Shown: one piece after another, positions 49,331 to 58,388 of the stretch | How the letters are laid out: each line of letters begins with the position of its first letter | Position numbering within the stretch: the first letter of the stretch is position 1 | Origin: Deltaproteobacteria bacterium CG11_big_fil_rev_8_21_14_0_20_47_16 | Lineage (GTDB): Bacteria; UBA10199; GCA-002796325; 1-14-0-20-47-16 | DNA length: 64,000 nucleotides | NCBI GenBank assembly: GCA_002796325.1 | Contig: PCXA01000018.1 | Location: 206,707 to 270,706 of the forward strand | Direction: 5' to 3' | The notes under the pieces: model-generated | The model's database searches: none | What the model was told of the DNA's origin: nothing | Seen by the model: the letters and a program-made list of their open reading frames with translations, nothing else | Translations under genes and position numbers: made by a program

Positions 49331-49980
49331 GCTGGATTTCTCACATTCGAGAGCGGGTGGAACGGGTCAGGGGTAGCAAAACGACTGGCACGGAAAAAGC
49401 CACACGTACCGACCTTCCATTAGATCACCAACTGAGCTTTAATTCTGACACAGGCGACACCTGGCAATTTGATGGCAACCATATCATGCGTAATGGTGAT
49501 GATGTGGAAGAGTGTATTGAAAATCCAAAATCGAGTGTGAAGGAATGGCAGGATGTTTCGGCCGGGATTGATCAATACAAGGCCCATGTGTTTGCACGTG
49601 CAGCAGCGCGGTATGCGCGCTTGGTGCAAGTGGCTGATCGGATACAAAGCCGAATCATGTTTCACATGAAACGTATCTTTGATGAAAAGATGAGCGCGGT
49701 GCAATTGCGCTGGGGGGATGGTGCCGCATTGCTGAATAACGTCAATGTGCGGGCGCTAATGGCCATGTACCATGTACGGCCCACTGAAAAGGCGAAATGC
49801 TATTTAAATGGCTTGAGGGCAAAACTCGGCTTGATCTTGTCGGGTGCACACGCTAGTCCGGCTCATGCGCGCGTGAAAGACCTTGCGCAGGACCTGTATG
49901 ATGAAATTACTGACTCGCTATCCGTTTCCACCATTGATCATCGTTGCCTGCCTGCTCCTGGTGGGCGTCGTCCTATCTAA
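49327..49980 (+). CDS. Protein of unknown function overlapping comEC
   Basis: A 217-residue cytoplasmic protein coupled to the preceding gene by ATGA. The N-terminal half is polar. The C-terminal half is helical (AGIDQYKAHVFARAAARYARLVQVADRIQSRIM, RALMAMYHVRPTEKAKCYLNGLRAKLGLIL). The last about 28 codons run in another frame over the start of comEC (83 bp), much longer than normal operon overlaps here. The family is not recognised. Confidence 0.72.
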   Translation: MSWISHIRERVERVRGSKTTGTEKATRTDLPLDHQLSFNSDTGDTWQFDGNHIMRNGDDVEECIENPKSSVKEWQDVSAGIDQYKAHVFARAAARYARLVQVADRIQSRIMFHMKRIFDEKMSAVQLRWGDGAALLNNVNVRALMAMYHVRPTEKAKCYLNGLRAKLGLILSGAHASPAHARVKDLAQDLYDEITDSLSVSTIDHRCLPAPGGRRPI

Positions 49981-52168
49981 TTACGTCGGCATTCTTTCCA
50001 TTCACTTTCCAGATCGTCCTGCATTTCTGCCCAAGTCTGCTGAAATCTGTGAAGGTCGTGTGTCGCGTATGGCATCACAGCGTTTGCGAGGATTGCGATT
50101 ATGGGTCGATGACCTTCATTGCCGTGATGGGGAATGGATGCAACCCGTATCTGGTGTTGCGCAGCTTACGGTGATGGGTGGCGCACCATCACCGTTGATC
50201 GGGGATCGCATTCGGTTTCGTAGTCATTTGCACACACCACATCGTTATCACAATCCTGGGGCACCCGATTGGGAACGTAAAGCGCTTGCTGATGGCGTGG
50301 CATGGACGGGGTCCATTGAAAGCGGCGATTGGATGATGGTGGTGAAAGAGGGGGCGTGGTCACCGCTGCGATGGGTTGATCAGTGGCGCCAAAAACTGGC
50401 TCAGCAGATTTCCACTATCTCAGATCCCTATATTCAAGGTAGTGCGTCGGCATTGTTGCTGGGTAATGCTGGTTTGCTGCCAGACACCTTGGGTGATCAT
50501 CTGCGCTATTTGGGAATTATTCATTTGTATGTCATTTCAGGATTGCACGTCGCAATTGTGGCATGGGCAGCGTACGAATTAATTTATTGGTTGCTGTCAC
50601 GTCGTTCGCGGTGGGCATTGCGTTACCCACTGTGGCGATGGTCAGCGGCTGGTGCCATTGTGTTGGTATGGATCTATGCAGCATTGGTGGGCATGGGCGT
50701 TTCTGTCATTCGTGCGAGTGTGATGATCAGTGTGTATTTGCTGGCCCGAATCCGCGATCGACATGCGCACGTGGGTGCAGCCATTGCACTTGCAGCGATT
50801 ATTTTAATTCTGCAATCACCACACGTGATTTTCCTACCCGGTTTTCAGTTGAGTTTTGTGGCCGTGATGGCACTTGTGGGTATTTATCCAAAACTCATTC
50901 AACGGTTCAAAATTGCACAGCTCCGATCGCGCACGCTGCGCTGGATAGGCGAAGCGATCATTGCCGCATCGGTTGCCACATGGGCGACAGCGCCACTGGT
51001 GGCCTACCATTTTCATCAGACACCATTATTGAGCGTGCCTGCAAATTTATTGGCTGCGCCATACACCACACTGGTGTTGATGCCATTGGGGTTATTATGG
51101 ACCGTCTGTTCTGCCATTCCAGGAGTGTCCGCATTTCTACAACACTTGTGGGTTTGGGCAGCCACACCATTTGTGCATGTCATTTCTGTGAGTGGTGAAT
51201 GGGCTATGAACAGTCTGTGGACATTCACGCCCACAATTTTTGAAATCGTGTGGTGGTATGCGCTCATTCCACTCTCTTTGTGGGAGAGAGCTCGGGTGAA
51301 GGGGATTATGACGTGGTGTGCAGTGGGGCTTCTTATCGTCTCGCTTCACAGTTATAATTATTATAAAGCGCAACCCCTTCAGATTACTTTTTTGGATGTG
51401 GGGCAGGGGGCATCTGTTCTCATTGAATTTCCCAATCGCAAAACCATGTTGATTGATGCTGGTGGTGCACCTGGAAGTGATTTTGATATGGGACGTTGGG
51501 TGGTTGCACCAGCGCTGCTGGCGCGCGGCATTGCGCATGTGGATACGATTGCCCTGACACATCCGCATCCTGATCACTACGGTGGCATGGCGTATATCGC
51601 TGAACATTTTCATCCAACCACGTATTTGACCAATGGTGCTGTGGGTGAGGAGCGTGATCCGCAGTGGTCGGCATATATGCAGCGGATGATGGATGCCGGG
51701 ATGCAGGCAACAGCTGTGCACAATGGTATGCAATCAAACGAAGGTGATGTACAACTCACATGGCGACATCCGCCCGTTACGGGACCGGATCCCATCCAAA
51801 ACACCAATAACGGATCCCTTGTTGCGGATATTCAATATGGTGATTTTCGTGCAGTGATTGTGGGTGATGTGGAGAAAGAGGCGGAGGGTAAATTATTGCA
51901 GACTGATGAGTTGGGTCCCGTAGATGTCATGCAGGTGCCGCATCATGGTAGCCGTACGTCCAGCACAGAGGCATTTTTGAATCGGCTAAAGCCCAAGATT
52001 GCCGTGGCTCAGCTGGGATTTGAAAATCGCTATGGCTTTCCACACCAGGAAGTGGTGGCGCGCTATAAAAGGCTGGATACGGCATTGTTCCGAACCGATT
52101 TGGATGGTGCCATTAGCATGTCCACAAGGCCAAAATCTGGAATGATTATTAAAAAAATAGGAAATTAA
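49898..52168 (+). CDS. comEC: ComEC/Rec2-type DNA uptake channel
   Basis: A 756-residue inner-membrane protein for import of single-stranded DNA in natural transformation. An N-terminal DUF4131-like region is followed by the multi-helix competence domain (YLGIIHLYVISGLHVAIVAW, LPGFQLSFVAVMALVGIY) and a C-terminal metallo-beta-lactamase-like domain (DVGQGASVLIEF, LTHPHPDHYGGM near residue 555, VPHHGSRTSS). The start is the ATG 49898 after AGGA; the track's TTG 49883 is less likely. No other competence gene is nearby. Confidence 0.93.
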   Translation: MMKLLTRYPFPPLIIVACLLLVGVVLSNYVGILSIHFPDRPAFLPKSAEICEGRVSRMASQRLRGLRLWVDDLHCRDGEWMQPVSGVAQLTVMGGAPSPLIGDRIRFRSHLHTPHRYHNPGAPDWERKALADGVAWTGSIESGDWMMVVKEGAWSPLRWVDQWRQKLAQQISTISDPYIQGSASALLLGNAGLLPDTLGDHLRYLGIIHLYVISGLHVAIVAWAAYELIYWLLSRRSRWALRYPLWRWSAAGAIVLVWIYAALVGMGVSVIRASVMISVYLLARIRDRHAHVGAAIALAAIILILQSPHVIFLPGFQLSFVAVMALVGIYPKLIQRFKIAQLRSRTLRWIGEAIIAASVATWATAPLVAYHFHQTPLLSVPANLLAAPYTTLVLMPLGLLWTVCSAIPGVSAFLQHLWVWAATPFVHVISVSGEWAMNSLWTFTPTIFEIVWWYALIPLSLWERARVKGIMTWCAVGLLIVSLHSYNYYKAQPLQITFLDVGQGASVLIEFPNRKTMLIDAGGAPGSDFDMGRWVVAPALLARGIAHVDTIALTHPHPDHYGGMAYIAEHFHPTTYLTNGAVGEERDPQWSAYMQRMMDAGMQATAVHNGMQSNEGDVQLTWRHPPVTGPDPIQNTNNGSLVADIQYGDFRAVIVGDVEKEAEGKLLQTDELGPVDVMQVPHHGSRTSSTEAFLNRLKPKIAVAQLGFENRYGFPHQEVVARYKRLDTALFRTDLDGAISMSTRPKSGMIIKKIGN

Positions 52169-52242
52169 GCAACTATTTTGGAGTACGGACGATATGTGTA
52201 TGGCCATTAAGTTAATCAATAAATGAAGTGGAGGGTTGTGTG

Positions 52243-54096
52243 GTGATTACTAAGTGTCATGTTAATTTTCAGGGAGCGTTAAAAAAGACGGTAGAAGGAA
52301 TTTACAATGCCATTCTCCAAAATGGTGAATCATGCGAAAAGATAGACCAAGGATATACCGTTGTTAATTATGCAGGTATTCATTGTGCAGATAGCAACTC
52401 CAAAACTTGTATTAAGGGCAGTGGAGACGGTGTTTTGGAATCTTCAGAGGTCTTGGAATATGTACTTAATAACTATGAAAAATATCGGGAAATAATTGAG
52501 GGCCAACTCAATTTAAAGTTGCCTTGGGTATTGGACGACCTTGACCCCAAGACAGATTTTGACACAAAAATTCGTGAGCAGGTTCAAACGGCAATTGATG
52601 CATTAGATAAAATTCTTAAGGCAAAGGGTCTTGTTAAAGGTTCAGCTGAATATAACGAAAAGCTTGCTGTGGGACTGCATTGGTTTGTGGCAATGCCTGT
52701 ATTAAAATCGCCTCTGGATATTCCATTGGTTAATCAAAGAATAGCAGATGAAATGAAGAAAGATGGGTTGGAGGATTTTACAAAGTATTTGCAAGCTAAG
52801 GGGGGACTAAGAGTTGATGGCGATTACTCAAGAGAATATTCAGCTTTAGATGCAATTCGATTTCATCAAGGTGAATGTACTGAGATGTCGAAAATATTGT
52901 ATGCTGTTCTCAAGATGGCCCATCTGAATCCCCAGTTTTTGGATGTAGAAATCTACAAAGAAAAGCCAGAAAATGTATATATGCTCGGTCAATATCTAGT
53001 TACGCCAAGAAACATTAGCCATGTATGCATCGCTCTTAAGAATGGTGATAGAATGAGAATGTTGGATCCAACGCTTTTGACTTCGGATGCCACGTATCAG
53101 TATTATCGTCCACTTTCTCTGAGATTATATTTGAGTGAGGACTACAGTGGCCTTGGTGCCGCATGGTTTTTTAAAAATGACTACGATTTGGCACTTGATG
53201 AATATGATAAGGGGGTTGCCTTAGATCCAGATGCTGCGAACATCTATGAAAATCGTTCTATCACATTTTTCAAAAAGGGAGATTACGATCGCGCCATCGT
53301 TGAGGCGAGGAAAGGGATTAAAATTCACCCTAAAAGGGCAGAGCTATATTGCGCTCTTGCCAATGCGTTACGTGAGAAGGGGGAATTGGATAAAGCAATT
53401 GAAGCCTTTATTAAGGCAACAGAGGTAGACACTCAATATGCTGTTCCATACTCTAATCTTGGTGTTGTGTGGCAAATGAAAAATGATTTGGATAAGGCAT
53501 TTTACTATTATAACAAGGCGGTCGAATTGGATTCAAAAGATGCAGTAGCCCGCTCTAATCGGGGCAATATTTGGGGGCTTCGAGGGAAGCTTGACTTGGC
53601 AATTCAAGACTACACAGCCTCTGTTCTCTTGGATCCTAAGCGGCCAGAACCATATATGAATGGTCTTGTTTGTCGATGGCTGAAAGGGCAATCTAATGAA
53701 GCAATAGATGATGCTGCAACGCTTATCCAGATGACTAATGGAAGATTGTCAGAGATTGTCGTCGCCGTTGCTTTTTCATTTTCTATGTTTGTGTCGCAAA
53801 GTGCATATGGAAAACAACAGAAGATTGCGAAGCAATTTAAAATCGATACTGGTATTGAGATGGGGAAATTCACAGTTCATGCCTTAACGTGCTACGCACT
53901 TTGGAAGGGTGGGAAGCATTTCATGGCTGAGATGGAATTTGATAATGTGATTGGATCTAATCTAGCTTTACAAAAACATCTTTCCCCTTCAACGAAGAAG
54001 TATTTTCATCGAGTGCTTTCTGCGATGCCAGACAAAATGAGTGAATCAGATATTTTTGGAGAGGCGCTCAAAAAACTAAAAAGAAAAATTCGCTAA
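52243..54096 (+). CDS. Transglutaminase-like protein with TPR repeats
   Basis: A 617-residue cytoplasmic protein starting at a GTG 7 nt after GGAGGG (GTG 52240 is also possible). Residues about 195-280 look like a transglutaminase-type papain fold with an ordered triad C212 (GECTEM), H260 (ISHVCIAL) and D275 (MLDPTLL). Residues about 300-480 are at least five TPR units (AWFFKNDYDLALDEYDKGVALDPD, NLGVVWQMKNDLDKAFYYYNKAVELD). The gene is visibly more A+T-rich than its neighbours and may be a later arrival. Substrate and partner are unknown. Confidence 0.82.
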   Translation: MITKCHVNFQGALKKTVEGIYNAILQNGESCEKIDQGYTVVNYAGIHCADSNSKTCIKGSGDGVLESSEVLEYVLNNYEKYREIIEGQLNLKLPWVLDDLDPKTDFDTKIREQVQTAIDALDKILKAKGLVKGSAEYNEKLAVGLHWFVAMPVLKSPLDIPLVNQRIADEMKKDGLEDFTKYLQAKGGLRVDGDYSREYSALDAIRFHQGECTEMSKILYAVLKMAHLNPQFLDVEIYKEKPENVYMLGQYLVTPRNISHVCIALKNGDRMRMLDPTLLTSDATYQYYRPLSLRLYLSEDYSGLGAAWFFKNDYDLALDEYDKGVALDPDAANIYENRSITFFKKGDYDRAIVEARKGIKIHPKRAELYCALANALREKGELDKAIEAFIKATEVDTQYAVPYSNLGVVWQMKNDLDKAFYYYNKAVELDSKDAVARSNRGNIWGLRGKLDLAIQDYTASVLLDPKRPEPYMNGLVCRWLKGQSNEAIDDAATLIQMTNGRLSEIVVAVAFSFSMFVSQSAYGKQQKIAKQFKIDTGIEMGKFTVHALTCYALWKGGKHFMAEMEFDNVIGSNLALQKHLSPSTKKYFHRVLSAMPDKMSESDIFGEALKKLKRKIR

Positions 54097-54413
54097 TACA
54101 GATTTTCCCAAGACACAATTCGCCATCCGAAGGGATCGTTGCGCTGAATCATGCACAGTACGTGTGAGGTGAGCCCCTCTTTATTGGTGAGCGTCATGGT
54201 GGCTTGCACCATGCCCTTGTGGACTTCTTGAATGCTTTCTACTTCTACTTTTTGAATTTTAGCCAAGCCAAACGTGCTGGTCTTGTATTTTCGGCCATAC
54301 TTGTTGAAATAGTGTTTGCCCAAATTGGCGGCCTTCTTTTCACTGGGTTGGCGCGCACAACCGACAACCGCTACACAGAGAATAAGGGCAATAAAAATAG
54401 GTTTGATTCGCAT
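54093..54413 (-). CDS. Small lipoprotein
   Basis: A 106-residue predicted lipoprotein with lipobox VVGC. The mature part (HYFNKYGRKYKTSTFG, VQATMTLTNKEGLTSHVLCMIQRNDPFGWRIVSWENLY) is a small beta-rich domain. It has no recognised family. Its stop overlaps the convergent TPR gene by 4 bp, and it lies 54 bp after the lytic transglycosylase gene on the same strand. Confidence 0.8.
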   Translation of the reverse strand: MRIKPIFIALILCVAVVGCARQPSEKKAANLGKHYFNKYGRKYKTSTFGLAKIQKVEVESIQEVHKGMVQATMTLTNKEGLTSHVLCMIQRNDPFGWRIVSWENLY

Positions 54414-54467
54414 GGGGACCCAAATAGCAGAACGGGATTGGGAGTAAAGATTAAGATGCGGAATGTG

Positions 54468-55619
54468 TTAGCGGGTGGGAATGCGAATTTCAACCCCATC
54501 TGGAATTGGAATACGGCCCGAAATGACGGCATCTTGTAGGCTCGGATTCAGATTCTCAATTACAGCAACGCTGGTGCGCTGTTTGCGCGCCAAATCCTTA
54601 ATGGGAATGGGCTTGTTGATACTAATGGTCTTGTAGGACAGTTGAGGCAAGTGTTTCATCTGTGGAAAATAGATATTGCGCTTGTCGTAGACATCACAGG
54701 CTGCCAAAAATTCAGGATAGTAGTTTCGCGATGCAAACCCATAGGACCCTTGCCGGTGATTGCGAATGATTTTGCTGATATCGCGCGTTCCCAATGCCGC
54801 GACTGCACGATTCAGATGTCCCAGCCCCGCATTGTATGCGTTGATCGTTAACGGCCATGTTCCCAGAATATCGTAATCATGTTTGAGCATGCGGGTCGCG
54901 GCATAGGTTGCAAGAAGGGGGTCGTTACGTTCATCAATGGACTTGGTAATCCGCAGGCCATAGCGGCGTCCGGTTCCCGGCATGAATTGCCACACTCCAC
55001 TGGCGCCCGCATGTGAAATGGCCTTCATGTTAAACATGGATTCCACCATGACCAAGCGCGTGAGTTCAATGGGAAGTCGTGCATTTTTAAAAATAGCTTC
55101 GAATTTGGGCATGTACAGTTCCGCATACGTGAGACCAATCTCAAATCGGGTCTTTTGACCAGTTTGCGCCCGCAGACGCTTTTTATCAGCGGCCTCCTCA
55201 AAAACGTTGCTGTTAGTGTGTTTGCGCCAGATGGCCTTGATGCGTTTTGCTTCAGGGGATAGGGCGGCATCGGGTGGGTTGTTGGCCAATGTTAATAATA
55301 TTTTTCGGACGCGTTCTTTGGCGTCATTTACGCGATCTTGCCGTGCCTTCTTCACTGAGTCTGCACAGAAATCCAGGCATGGTAGGTCCTGCAAATTTAC
55401 CGTGCCATAAATGACGCCCATGTATTCGGTATCATGCAGAACAGCGGTATTGTTGTCATACTTGGAATAGACGTCGATCCAAAACTGAACGTCGGGTTGC
55501 AATGTCTTTGGGGTTTGCGTCCAACTGGGTGCTGACGGTCCTTTAGATGCTGCAGCAACAGTATCAATACAGGAAAAAATGGCAAAAAATGAAAAAATGA
55601 TGGCTGATAAACGACGCAT
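54468..55619 (-). CDS. MltD-like lytic transglycosylase with LysM-like tail
   Basis: A secreted murein hydrolase of 383 residues. The signal peptide is MRRLSAIIFSFFAIFSCIDTVAAA. The SLT domain has catalytic Glu about 193 (MVESMFNMKAISHAGASG), VWQFMPGTGRRYGL and INAYNAGLGHLNRA. The last about 55 residues (IPIKDLARKQRTSVAVIENLNPSL) look like one degenerate LysM peptidoglycan-binding unit. It is divergent from nagZ, another cell-wall recycling gene. Confidence 0.93.
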   Translation of the reverse strand: MRRLSAIIFSFFAIFSCIDTVAAASKGPSAPSWTQTPKTLQPDVQFWIDVYSKYDNNTAVLHDTEYMGVIYGTVNLQDLPCLDFCADSVKKARQDRVNDAKERVRKILLTLANNPPDAALSPEAKRIKAIWRKHTNSNVFEEAADKKRLRAQTGQKTRFEIGLTYAELYMPKFEAIFKNARLPIELTRLVMVESMFNMKAISHAGASGVWQFMPGTGRRYGLRITKSIDERNDPLLATYAATRMLKHDYDILGTWPLTINAYNAGLGHLNRAVAALGTRDISKIIRNHRQGSYGFASRNYYPEFLAACDVYDKRNIYFPQMKHLPQLSYKTISINKPIPIKDLARKQRTSVAVIENLNPSLQDAVISGRIPIPDGVEIRIPTR

Positions 55620-55696
55620 ATCCGCTCACCGTAGCATAGATTGAAAATGCATGAAAGGCTGTTGCGTCCCGATTCTGAAAAATATATGAAAGAGGC

Positions 55697-56752
55697 ATGG
55701 CACATATCGCAGTAGGACAATGTTTTATCGTGGGGTTCGATGGCACAACGCCGCCACCCGATCTGATTCAACTCATTCGTGAAGAGGAAGTGGGTGCGAT
55801 CATTTTATTTCGTCGCAATATCGAGTCTGTTGATCAACTGCGTCGGTTAACATCACAACTTCAAGAAATTGCAGGTGGTAATTTGCTAATTGGGATCGAC
55901 CACGAAGGGGGGCGGGTTTTTCGCATGCCACCGCCGTTTACGCAAATCCCCAGCATGCGTGCTGTGGCAGCCTATGCCCAAAAATTTCCTGAAGAGCGCA
56001 TTGCGTACAAGTTAGGTCAGCTCATGGGCCGCGAGCTTTCTGCTGCGGGCATTCACATCAACTTTGCGCCAGTGCTGGATTTGGATACCAATGCGAATAA
56101 TCCTATTATTGGCGATCGTGCGTTTAGCGCGGATCCACTGCGTGTGGCCAACTTGGGCTGTGATTTGCTAGAAGGACATATGAATGTGGGGGTTGTGCCT
56201 TGTGGTAAACATTTTCCAGGGCACGGCGATACCTATGAAGATTCACATCATGCGTTGCCACACGTGCCACACACACCCGAACGCATGGACATTATGGAGT
56301 TGGTGCCATTCCGTGCGGCCATTCATCATGGAGTGCCCATGCTCATGACCGCGCATGTCGTCTATGAGGGATGGGATACGGAACGTCCTGCCACTTTATC
56401 ACCGCGCATTATTGAATCAGTGCTGCGTGATCAGTGTGAATTTGATGGTGTGGTCATTACAGACGATCTGCACATGCAGGGCATTGCCAAATTTTGGGAT
56501 GTGGGAACCGCATCGCGCATGGCACTCACTGCGGGATGCGATTTGTTGGCGGTTTGCCGATACCCCGAAACGGCGCGTCAGGGAATTGAAACCGTGAAAA
56601 ATGCGGTGGCTGATGGTCAGATTTTGGTGGAGCGTTTAGAAAAAAGTATTGCCCGCATTCAGTCACTCAAAAATATTCTCATATCTCCTGCGCCTGATGC
56701 CACATGCATCGGCTGCGCCTCCCACAAAGAACTGATTCGCAAAATTCTTTAA
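55697..56752 (+). CDS. nagZ: Beta-N-acetylhexosaminidase
   Basis: A GH3 enzyme that removes GlcNAc from anhydro-muropeptides during cell-wall recycling. KHFPGHGDTYEDSH (about 171-184) is the NagZ catalytic loop, and the nucleophile Asp about 256 lies in VVITDDLHMQGI. LIGIDHEGGRVFRM binds substrate. No signal peptide is present, in keeping with a cytoplasmic enzyme. The length (351) is standard. Confidence 0.95.
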   Translation: MAHIAVGQCFIVGFDGTTPPPDLIQLIREEEVGAIILFRRNIESVDQLRRLTSQLQEIAGGNLLIGIDHEGGRVFRMPPPFTQIPSMRAVAAYAQKFPEERIAYKLGQLMGRELSAAGIHINFAPVLDLDTNANNPIIGDRAFSADPLRVANLGCDLLEGHMNVGVVPCGKHFPGHGDTYEDSHHALPHVPHTPERMDIMELVPFRAAIHHGVPMLMTAHVVYEGWDTERPATLSPRIIESVLRDQCEFDGVVITDDLHMQGIAKFWDVGTASRMALTAGCDLLAVCRYPETARQGIETVKNAVADGQILVERLEKSIARIQSLKNILISPAPDATCIGCASHKELIRKIL

Positions 56753-56833
56753 TACGTACACCAGCGTTCGGTGACCAAACCCCAGCAGGCGTATGGCGCA
56801 GTTACGCTGGCGCTTGCCATTTCCTCCTCCGAC

Positions 56834-57012
56834 CCTACGTTGTACTGAGTGGCGCAATCGCTCCGTCATGACTCGACAAAAATGCCTTGGCCACAAAACG
56901 AGCTTGAATGTCCTCCTGCCTGTCGGCCTTCAATCTCGGTGGCCAATGGCATTTTTGCCATCGTCATACGACTACGCTCATAAACGCGCCTTAATACTCA
57001 GTACAACGTAGG
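56834..57012. repeat. 179-bp hairpin element with 17-bp perfect terminal inverted repeats
   Basis: CCTACGTTGTACTGAGT (56834-56850) is the exact reverse complement of ACTCAGTACAACGTAGG (56996-57012). Inner arms CAAAAATGCCTTGGCCAC (56877) and GTGGCCAATGGCATTTTTG (56939) pair with a single extra base, giving a long cruciform. The right half recurs at 21262. Upstream, CAGCAGGCGTATGGCGCAG (56780s) resembles CAGTAGGCGTATGGCGCAG near 63980. Confidence 0.85.
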
Positions 57013-57046
57013 TCTCCGAATGAAATGGCAAGCTTATTTGAGTGAA
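56942..57046. repeat. 105-bp dispersed repeat, copy 2
   Basis: Same sequence as 21262-21366 with five differences in 105. It includes the right arm of the 179-bp hairpin plus the following TCTCCGAATGAAATGGC segment, so the duplicated unit is larger than the inverted-repeat arm alone. Confidence 0.85.
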
Positions 57047-57052
57047 ACGAGT

Positions 57053-57111
57053 ACACCCAAATTTAGCGACGTCGTGCCCGACGAGCGAGACGGCGAGGTA
57101 AATTTGGGTGT
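57053..57111. repeat. 59-bp palindrome-ended repeat
   Basis: ACACCCAAATTTA (57053-57065) and TAAATTTGGGTGT (57099-57111) are perfect inverted repeats. Bases 57067-57106 are the exact reverse complement of 21039-21078 in the 21-kb hairpin. With the elements above it fills the gene-free stretch 56753-57290 up to the promoter at 57135. Confidence 0.85.
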
Positions 57112-57134
57112 GGTGGTTAGGTAAATTTACTGAT

Positions 57135-57163
57135 TTGGCGCGGGTTTAGGGTTGGTATATAAT
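57135..57163 (+). promoter_or_regulatory. Sigma-70 promoter for the orphan three-gene operon
   Basis: TTGGCG (57135-57140), exactly 17 bp, then a perfect TATAAT (57158-57163). It is followed by a leader of about 120 nt before the ATG at 57291. It lies just past the repeat cluster and is the best match to the housekeeping consensus that I found in the window. Confidence 0.65.
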
Positions 57164-57290
57164 TTGCTTATACATAGAGGGACTGGGGAATTCCGACTTG
57201 AGGGGTTCCTTGTAAGTTGTTGAAATATAAAGAAAACACCCATTTCAAGGTGGGGTGGGATGTCAATAAAACGACGGAAACTGGGGTATT

Positions 57291-58388
57291 ATGTCCGCAT
57301 TTGGGCCCAATGATTGGAAGTTAACAAAGCAAGTACCTGGTGCTGCGGGTACGGGCATTTTGCGTCCTGCAAGCGATGATCAAAAGCGTGGCGATAAAGG
57401 CCTGCCCAAGGATCAGAGACCGCCCGCTAAACCAGAGCCTTCGCACAATGCCAAAGCAGGGCCAGCAGTACATGCACAGCCAAAAACTGGTGCAGCTGGG
57501 ACACGAGCAACAGCCGATTCCAAGGTAATTCCAAAAGCAGAAACACACGGCGAAACGCCAGTGGCACACGGAGAAGGACGCTCAACCACTGGAACAGCGC
57601 AACAACATCAGACAGATCCTCATAAGCATTTTTTGCATTCTCAAGGTCAAAATAAACAATTGGCCCAACTGTTGCGTGGGGGGCAACCTGCACAAGCTAC
57701 AAAGCCGCCACCCCAAGGGTCCTTTACGGCAATGATGCACCCTGATGCAAAAGGGACAGCCTCGGCATTATTGACGAAGCCATTTGCGAAGGCGCCAGTG
57801 CCTTCTAAACAACCAGGTAAACCCACTGTAACGCTGCAACCCAGTGTTCCGACAACACCAGGTGAAGAGGCGCAAAGTGGTGTGCAAGAACAGATGGTGG
57901 CGCAAAAAACGCCACCCCCATTTGTTGAGAAGCCCACGACAAAACGTGGTGAACGTCGGGAAGAAGTGAAATCAAATCGTGATACATCCGATACCTTGGG
58001 GCGCGTCCTGGCAGGTGCAGCGGACAAGCGTGTTGGTGGTGTGGGGTCGCAGGTATTTGGTGAAGGTGGCTTTGGTGGATTTAGTGATGGTGCCCAGGAA
58101 GAATATGGCGATCTGTCACAGTTGTCGGGTGCAGGTCCAATGCCGCACTTGCCCGTTGTCCTGGATAAGAGTTTGCAGGATCCCCGTTTTGCAGAGGCCA
58201 CAAAGGGGATGTATCATGCATTGGGATTGTCTTATACGGTGAGTGGTAAACAAGAAATTTATGCGCAAGTTGCTGTGGATGTGAAGATGGCCAACGAAAC
58301 ATATGTCGGAATATCTGAACGCGCACCGGATGTGCCCGTTGGTGCAGCGTATATTACGGCGAATGGTCGCGGAAAGGTGATTGCATAA
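57291..58388 (+). CDS. Orphan Pro/Ala/Gln-rich protein (operon gene 1)
   Basis: A 365-residue protein with no signal peptide or membrane segment. Residues about 15-240 are low complexity (Pro, Ala, Gly, Lys, Gln), probably disordered. A Gly-rich stretch (GGVGSQVFGEGGFGGF) leads to a compact C-terminal domain of about 85 residues (LPVVLDKSLQDPRFAEATKGMYHALGLSY, EIYAQVAVDVKMANETYVGIS). The N-terminus MSAFGPNDW recalls the MSF/MAFG openings of the next two genes. No family is recognised. It overlaps the next gene by 1 bp. Confidence 0.8.
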   Translation: MSAFGPNDWKLTKQVPGAAGTGILRPASDDQKRGDKGLPKDQRPPAKPEPSHNAKAGPAVHAQPKTGAAGTRATADSKVIPKAETHGETPVAHGEGRSTTGTAQQHQTDPHKHFLHSQGQNKQLAQLLRGGQPAQATKPPPQGSFTAMMHPDAKGTASALLTKPFAKAPVPSKQPGKPTVTLQPSVPTTPGEEAQSGVQEQMVAQKTPPPFVEKPTTKRGERREEVKSNRDTSDTLGRVLAGAADKRVGGVGSQVFGEGGFGGFSDGAQEEYGDLSQLSGAGPMPHLPVVLDKSLQDPRFAEATKGMYHALGLSYTVSGKQEIYAQVAVDVKMANETYVGISERAPDVPVGAAYITANGRGKVIA

